Below, piece by piece: positions 59,275 to 64,000 of a DNA stretch of 64,000 nucleotides (its first letter is position 1; each line of letters opens with the position of its first letter). The DNA is from Salibacterium lacus (GTDB taxonomy: Bacteria > Bacillota > Bacilli > Bacillales > Marinococcaceae). A program made the translations under genes and the position numbers. The stretch lies in assembly GCF_042684865.1 (NCBI RefSeq), contig NZ_JBHUML010000005.1, positions 248,001-312,000 of the forward strand, read 5' to 3'. The notes beneath the pieces are model-generated. The model was not told where the DNA came from. It worked only from the letters and a program-made list of their open reading frames with translations, and did not search any database.

Positions 59275-60783
59275 TTACTGCGATTCCTGATAGCCCTCTG
59301 TGTACTCCTTGATAATCTGGTCTCCTCCATTGTTTCTCCACGTCTGGACGGCCTGCTCGAAGCCTTCTTCATCCAGCTCACCCAGGATGAAGTTGTACGT
59401 TGCGTCGTTGATGCCCTGCTGCAGTCTTGTACCCTTCTGCAGGTCCGTCTCCGAATCCAGCGTCAGCGTAGGATCCTCGATGAGAAAATCTTCGTTATCT
59501 ATATTTAGTTCTTCTGATTTTGCTTTTGGCGCGTACTCCGCTTTCAACTGATAGCTTCCATTCGTTGCAGGCTCCCCGATTTCCAGCGACTGGTACGGTT
59601 TCACTTCTCGGTCGAATTTCTGGCTGTCTTCGGTCATGACCGCTTTTCCATCTTCCACCGCATAGTGTTCACCTTTTATTCCCCAGGAAATAAGGTTGGC
59701 CGTTTCAGGGGCCATCAGTTTGTCAAAGAAACCTAGGATTTTACGGAGTTCCTGCTCTGTTTCCACGGCCGATTTCGGGAACAGCTGCAGGGAACCGAAG
59801 CCTGGAATGGACCATATACCGTATTCCCCGTCCGGACCCTTGACCCGGTTGTGCACATCATATTCCACGTCCGGGTTAATATTTTCTGCATCGTTGTAAA
59901 GAGTTCCAACGTCCCCCATCGAGCCTACATAAAGACCCGCGGTTCCGTTTTTGAACATATCCTGCTGGTCGGATTTACTCGTCACCGGGAAGTCCTGGTT
60001 AATGTAATCGTTTTCATGTAACTTCCTGAAAAATTTCATCGTATCCACGTATTCCGGGAACATGAACTCCGGCCGGATTTCCCCGTCCTGAACGCCCCAG
60101 TCATTCGGCGTGCCAAACCAGGAAGACACGGTTTTAAACGCACCGTACACAAGATCTTCGCGGTCGGTCAGGCCGATCGTGTCGTCCTGTCCGTCCTGAT
60201 CCGGATCCTGCTCGGTGAAAGCTTTGGCGTATTCAAAGAATTCCTCCGTCGTTTCCGGAGGTCCGTCAAGGCCCAGCTGCTCCGCCCAGTCTTTTCTGTA
60301 AATCAGACCCTGACGCGACAAAGGACGCCCTTGATAAATCGCATACAACTTCCCATCCACACGGGAATTATCGAGCACATTGTCTTTCAGCTTACTCAGG
60401 TTTTCGTATTCATCAAGGTATGGTCCGATTTCCCAGAACTGGTCATCCCTGATCGCATCCTTGAATTGATTATAATGATTAAAATTGACATACACGACAT
60501 CCGGCAGGGTTCCCGTGGAAAAAGCGGTATTGAGCCGGTCGTTATAGTTGTTATCAGGAACCCAGTTGATAGACAGGTCAACACCGGTCTGCTCCTCGAC
60601 TTTTTCTTCAATTAAAGGTTCCGGCACTTCCGGTGTATGCAGGTTCGACATGATTTCAATCGTCCCGGACCCGCCGCCTCCTTCATTCCCTTCTTCATTT
60701 GAAGCGCTTTCATTATTGTTCGAACAAGCTGCCGATACCAACCCAATCAAGCAGAAAGCTACCGCGGTACGTTTCATTTTCAA
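59275..60783 (-). CDS. Oligosaccharide-binding lipoprotein, LplA/YtcQ-like
   Basis: 502 aa, long-type solute-binding protein. Lipobox SAAC (near 17-20), acidic N/E/G linker, then EIMSNLHTPEVPEPLIEEKV typical of the LplA group. First gene of the importer-GH43 operon, upstream of which lies a clear promoter. Contains an in-frame cre-like site. The ligand is likely xylo- or galacturono-oligosaccharide. Confidence 0.9.
   Translation of the reverse strand: MKMKRTAVAFCLIGLVSAACSNNNESASNEEGNEGGGGSGTIEIMSNLHTPEVPEPLIEEKVEEQTGVDLSINWVPDNNYNDRLNTAFSTGTLPDVVYVNFNHYNQFKDAIRDDQFWEIGPYLDEYENLSKLKDNVLDNSRVDGKLYAIYQGRPLSRQGLIYRKDWAEQLGLDGPPETTEEFFEYAKAFTEQDPDQDGQDDTIGLTDREDLVYGAFKTVSSWFGTPNDWGVQDGEIRPEFMFPEYVDTMKFFRKLHENDYINQDFPVTSKSDQQDMFKNGTAGLYVGSMGDVGTLYNDAENINPDVEYDVHNRVKGPDGEYGIWSIPGFGSLQLFPKSAVETEQELRKILGFFDKLMAPETANLISWGIKGEHYAVEDGKAVMTEDSQKFDREVKPYQSLEIGEPATNGSYQLKAEYAPKAKSEELNIDNEDFLIEDPTLTLDSETDLQKGTRLQQGINDATYNFILGELDEEGFEQAVQTWRNNGGDQIIKEYTEGYQESQ
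60699..60713 (-). promoter_or_regulatory. cre-like site inside the binding-protein gene
   Basis: ATGAAAGCGCTTCAA on the minus strand, one mismatch, 70-85 bases after the start codon; position suits CcpA roadblock. Confidence 0.55.
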
Positions 60784-60913
60784 TTTTCATACCCCCATTT
60801 AAAAAATGAAATCTGCCAAAAGTCCAGGTTCTTCCATCCCCCTTTTTTGTCCCTCCTTCTTTTTTTCGTTCCCAAAAACAAACACTCCACTTCCAGCAAC
60901 GTCGTATTGCTTG

Positions 60914-60942
60914 ATACTATCCTACACCGGCACGGTTGTAAA
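60914..60942 (-). promoter_or_regulatory. Promoter of the xylosidase importer operon
   Basis: -35 TTTACA (60937-60942), 17-base spacer, -10 TAGTAT (60914-60919). It leaves a leader of about 125 bases before the ATG. The remainder of the 60784-61097 gap shows nothing else. Confidence 0.6.
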
Positions 60943-61033
60943 AAACATAATCATTACATTACTGCCACCCCAAAACGGCCCGTGTACAGGCAGATGTGAA
61001 GCAATGATTACAGTAAATATAATTAAGTTATCT

Positions 61034-61078
61034 GAAAAAAAAGCCCGGGTTCCATAGAGAGAAACGCAGGCTTTAAAA
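61034..61078 (-). terminator. Terminator of the AraC-type regulator
   Basis: Minus strand imperfect stem AAGCCTGCGTTTC / GGAACCCGGGCTT, then TTTTTTTT. Confidence 0.6.
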
Positions 61079-61097
61079 AAGGAGAATCCCCAGGTGT

Positions 61098-63401
61098 TCA
61101 GGAGGCGTTTTTGTATTTACGCCGGTATTCTCCCGGCGTCATATTCTCCAGTTTTTTAAACGACCGGATGAAATTCTGGGAGTTTTTGTACTGTAGCTTC
61201 TCCGCCATTTCTTTAATTGTCATATCGGTATCCAGCAGCCATTTCTTCGCCATCGAAAAACGATACATCGTTAAATAATCACTGAACGTAAACGTCGTCT
61301 CCTGCTTAAAAATGCTGCTTAAATAGTTCGCATTGTAATGAAGCCGCGCCGCGCAGTCTTCGAGGCTGATATCCTTATCGTAATGTTTATGGATAAGATC
61401 AATCATCTTTTCGGATATATTTAAATACTGCGACCGGCTCCGCGCCTGGAAAACGTGTATGAGCGGCTCAATCATCCTGCTTTTGAACCACTCTTCCACT
61501 TCATCTCTCATCTGCAGCTTTAATACTTCTTCGTAAAAGGAAGCATTGAACATCTCAAGCTGCTCGAAGCTGATGCCGTTCTCCTGCTTCAGAATAAGCA
61601 GATTGTTCAACAGCCGCATCATCGATATCTGGTACTCCCGCGGTGACTGCGAGTTCTGGAAGGCCTTTTGAATCCATTTGTTCAGGAGCACCCCGGCTTT
61701 TTCGGATTCGGCCATCTTCACCGCATCGATCAATTCTTCCTCGGTCCGTTCCGGATAAGAAAAAATCACCGAATGCTTCCCTTTGTGGATACTGTTAAAA
61801 TGAATAACGACCCCTTTGCCGAGCTTAATCCGGTGTTTCAGTGCTTCCATTCCTTCCAGGTATCCCCTTGACGCCCTTTTAATCTCATGAAAGGCGGAAC
61901 TGATGCCGATACTGGTGGATATATGAAGGGTCTCTTTAATATTTTGCTGGATACGCTCTGTGATTTCGTACATACATGTTTTGGCCTGCTGAACCGGGTC
62001 TGTTCCGGATCCAACGAGGCTTACCAGGGTTTTATCGATCCATACCGACGACAGTTTGTTTGCTGCCGGAATCGATTCTTCGACGATGTTGGTTACGGCA
62101 AAGTGAAGCAGCTCTATGTCTTTCCAGTCATAGGAGGAATGATCCAGCGCATCAATCTGGAGCGTGAGAACATTCATATCCTCCCACGTCTCCACGCGCT
62201 CTTTTAGTTGAAAATAATCCAGTTTTTCTTTAATTTCTCCTGTCGTGTAACTGCCAAGGTATAGTTTGCTGATGAATAAATGTTGAATCTGCAGTGTATG
62301 GTCATGCAGTTCCTGCTTTAAATCAGAATGCGTGGAAAACATCTCGTGGAGCCGGTCTTCGATGTACTGCAGCTCATTTTTTGTGGACAACGATTTGTCG
62401 TCCGGCCAGGTTTCTTCGATATTTTTCACCAGTTTGTTGACCGGAAAGTATAACTTCCGGCTCACGATAAACACACCGGCCAGGCTCACGGTGATCAAGA
62501 GTATGATAATAATCAGGGTAAACCAGCCGATATTCTGCGATTCTTTTGTCATTTCTTCAATGGAATTAAAAGATAAATAAGTCCAGTGATTAAAATCCGA
62601 TTTGTAATACGTCACGGTGCGGGGTGTTTCGTCTGTTACGATATCAAATTGTCCCTGCTTTCCCTGGATGGCGTCCGTTGATTCCACGTAACCGGTCTCG
62701 GTCAGTGTCCTGCCAATCATGGACGGATTGCTGTGCACGACAATAGTATGGTTTTCATCGGTGATCATGACTTCGTCCGAGAGATCATCCATGTTAATCA
62801 TCTCAACCAGGCTGCACGTTGGAATCTTGGCAATCGCCATGCCGAATTTGTCCGTTCGTTTCGCCGGCAGCTTCTTGATGAGGCCGATGCTGTTTTGGCA
62901 GCCGCTGTAGCTCAGCTGCTCCTGAAAATCTTCTCCCTGCATCAGTACCCAGCTGGAATCAAATTCGAGGTTCCGGTAGGACAGATACTGCTCCTCATCC
63001 GGGTGTTCCCTTAAAGCCTCCACTCCTTCATTCTGCAGAATCCAGTCGTGTCTGAAATTAAGAACCACCACTTCTTCCACTTTCGTTTTGTAAGAATGGA
63101 GTTTGCGTATCGATTCGTTCAGATCCCTGTAAATCTCAAAATCCCGGCCCGACATACTGGACGTGACCGCCTCTTCCATCAGCGGATTGTTGGTGATGTG
63201 GTTCATGCTGTGGTCAACCGTCAGAAGCACCTGTTCCACATTGGAGTTAATCTGCCGGATCATCTGCTTTTTTTCATCGTTTACTTTCTCCTGTATCACC
63301 TCCGAAGAGTGACCGTAAGAAAAAAAACCGACCAACATAACCGGGACAATACTGAAAATACACCCAAACATGATTAATTTCGTTAACAGACTTTTTCTCA
63401 T
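61098..63401 (-). CDS. Membrane-anchored AraC-family regulator (YtdP/YesN-type)
   Basis: 767 aa one-component sensor. TM1 at about 8-28, extracytoplasmic Cache-like domain (30-290), TM2 near 293-315, a cytosolic linker of about 330 residues, then two AraC helix-turn-helix motifs at the C-terminus (DISLEDCAARLHYNANYLSSIF and IKEMAEKLQYKNSQNFIRSFKK, quoted in part) ending PGEYRRKY. Lies upstream of, and in the same direction as, the importer-GH43 operon, as ytdP lies by yteP-ytcQ; probably its activator. Confidence 0.92.
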   Translation of the reverse strand: MRKSLLTKLIMFGCIFSIVPVMLVGFFSYGHSSEVIQEKVNDEKKQMIRQINSNVEQVLLTVDHSMNHITNNPLMEEAVTSSMSGRDFEIYRDLNESIRKLHSYKTKVEEVVVLNFRHDWILQNEGVEALREHPDEEQYLSYRNLEFDSSWVLMQGEDFQEQLSYSGCQNSIGLIKKLPAKRTDKFGMAIAKIPTCSLVEMINMDDLSDEVMITDENHTIVVHSNPSMIGRTLTETGYVESTDAIQGKQGQFDIVTDETPRTVTYYKSDFNHWTYLSFNSIEEMTKESQNIGWFTLIIIILLITVSLAGVFIVSRKLYFPVNKLVKNIEETWPDDKSLSTKNELQYIEDRLHEMFSTHSDLKQELHDHTLQIQHLFISKLYLGSYTTGEIKEKLDYFQLKERVETWEDMNVLTLQIDALDHSSYDWKDIELLHFAVTNIVEESIPAANKLSSVWIDKTLVSLVGSGTDPVQQAKTCMYEITERIQQNIKETLHISTSIGISSAFHEIKRASRGYLEGMEALKHRIKLGKGVVIHFNSIHKGKHSVIFSYPERTEEELIDAVKMAESEKAGVLLNKWIQKAFQNSQSPREYQISMMRLLNNLLILKQENGISFEQLEMFNASFYEEVLKLQMRDEVEEWFKSRMIEPLIHVFQARSRSQYLNISEKMIDLIHKHYDKDISLEDCAARLHYNANYLSSIFKQETTFTFSDYLTMYRFSMAKKWLLDTDMTIKEMAEKLQYKNSQNFIRSFKKLENMTPGEYRRKYKNAS

Positions 63402-63448
63402 GTTTACCGCGGCTCCTCTGTATTCATGTCACTGCCCGTTTTTTAACC

Positions 63449-63478
63449 GGGGAGGTCCGGCGTGAAGAGAACCTCCCC
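63449..63478. other. Hairpin after the pectin methylesterase gene
   Basis: GGGGAGGT (63449-63456) and ACCTCCCC (63471-63478). No U tract on the minus strand, so it may mark mRNA processing or a weak terminator. Confidence 0.45.
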
Positions 63479-63485
63479 TTTCCTG

Positions 63486-64000
63486 TTACAGTTCAGGCTT
63501 CCATCCGCCAAGCACCTGTTCGGCCGTATAGTCCGCCGCTTCGTCTTCCCTTAATTGAGGCCGCTGTTCATTCACTACAGCCCCCGGACCGTCATTGTTG
63601 TATTCATAAAACCTTGCTTCCTCCGGAGGGAACCCTCCCATTTCGGTCCAGCCTTCCTGCTTAATATGCGCACCCAGGGTACTGTTTTTAAACACGACGG
63701 AGGCGACCGCTTCCGGATTTCCTCCCGGCTGCCACGGCCTGCCGAGATACACTGTTTCTGCCGGAGCGTCACTTGTCAGCTCACTGTTCAGAAACAAGAA
63801 ACCGTAAGGATGCTCGGTTACTGTGCTGGCAGCGGTGATATAACCGTTGTTCGAATCCGACCCCCGGTCCAGCGAATGCACCGTCGTATCTTCAAAAACA
63901 GCGCGGGCTCCCCCGAAGATGAAATCAACGTCCCCTTCGATATAGCTGTCGTGGTAATAATGGGTACCGGAATTCGCGAGCAGCGTATCCTGGTGCCCGA
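63486..64000 (-). CDS. Pectin methylesterase, CE8 (partial, 5' end outside window)
   Basis: C-terminal 171 codons of a carbohydrate esterase family 8 enzyme that de-esterifies pectin. The frame runs off the right edge. Motifs: GHQDTL, SYIEGDVDFIFGGARAVFED with both catalytic aspartates, and YLGRPWQPGG with the R and W that bind the carboxylate. Likely secreted; the start and any signal peptide are beyond 64000. Works with the PL9 lyase at 9445. Confidence 0.9.
   Translation of the reverse strand, partial: GHQDTLLANSGTHYYHDSYIEGDVDFIFGGARAVFEDTTVHSLDRGSDSNNGYITAASTVTEHPYGFLFLNSELTSDAPAETVYLGRPWQPGGNPEAVASVVFKNSTLGAHIKQEGWTEMGGFPPEEARFYEYNNDGPGAVVNEQRPQLREDEAADYTAEQVLGGWKPEL

Overview
The window looks like chromosomal DNA of a low- to mid-GC, spore-forming Bacillaceae bacterium, probably a halophilic or alkaliphilic lineage. 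This is inferred from consensus AGGAGG ribosome binding sites, TTGACA/TATAAT promoters, CcpA-type cre boxes, many Bacillus-type families (YvrJ, YesL, YteS, YetF, DUF4181/DUF6366-like small proteins) and a very acidic secreted pectate lyase. No rRNA, tRNA, CRISPR array, transposase or phage gene was seen. A 15-base run of N at 22471-22485 marks an assembly gap.

Layout. 0-9 kb: PAP2 phosphatase, a GbsR-like regulator with a DHA2 drug exporter, the DUF1659/DUF2922/YvrJ triad, a YtrA-type GntR-ABC operon, small membrane proteins and VanZ. 9-22 kb: a cre-controlled PL9 pectate lyase, an aldo/keto reductase, PhzF, many small membrane proteins, PadR with its partner, an AbrB-Doc toxin-antitoxin pair, ASCH protein (plus a relic of a second ASCH gene) and an FAD monooxygenase. 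22.6-32 kb: a sugar operon (solute-binding protein, two permeases, ThuA, two Gfo/Idh dehydrogenases, a TIM-barrel epimerase/isomerase, YesL) divergent from its likely LacI repressor, with three matching operators. 32-37 kb: MazF/PemK, UbiA, a chemoreceptor, DUF805 and RDD proteins. 37.9-45.2 kb: a membrane/polyamine cluster (DUF4178, SpeD, K+ channel, membrane SpeE, DUF350, DUF4247, PspA) interrupted by a DUF2975/HTH/lipoprotein cassette. 45-47 kb: YetF and tiny genes. 47-64 kb: plant polysaccharide genes: GH51 arabinofuranosidase with an AraNPQ-like importer under AraR-like operators, a GGDEF-EAL protein, then an LplABC/YtcQ-YteP-YtcP importer with GH43 xylosidase, YteS and YteU/YesL, a membrane AraC sensor-regulator, and a pectin methylesterase running off the right edge.

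The carbohydrate genes fit together as a pectin/arabinan/xylan programme: secreted PL9 and CE8 open pectin, three ATPase-less ABC importers take up oligosaccharides (presumably sharing an MsmX-type ATPase encoded elsewhere), intracellular GH51 and GH43 enzymes trim them, and CcpA, AraR-, LacI- and AraC-type regulators gate expression.

The most unusual feature is not a gene. Thirteen or more intergenic stretches carry arrays of short words, direct or alternately inverted, repeated at steps of about 20-21, 31, 41 or 51-52 bp, i.e. near-integral turns of the DNA helix. Different loci use different words but the same spacing rule, and one array runs into the 3' end of a chemoreceptor gene. I do not recognise this as a named element family. 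Coordinates and word positions are given so the phasing can be checked.
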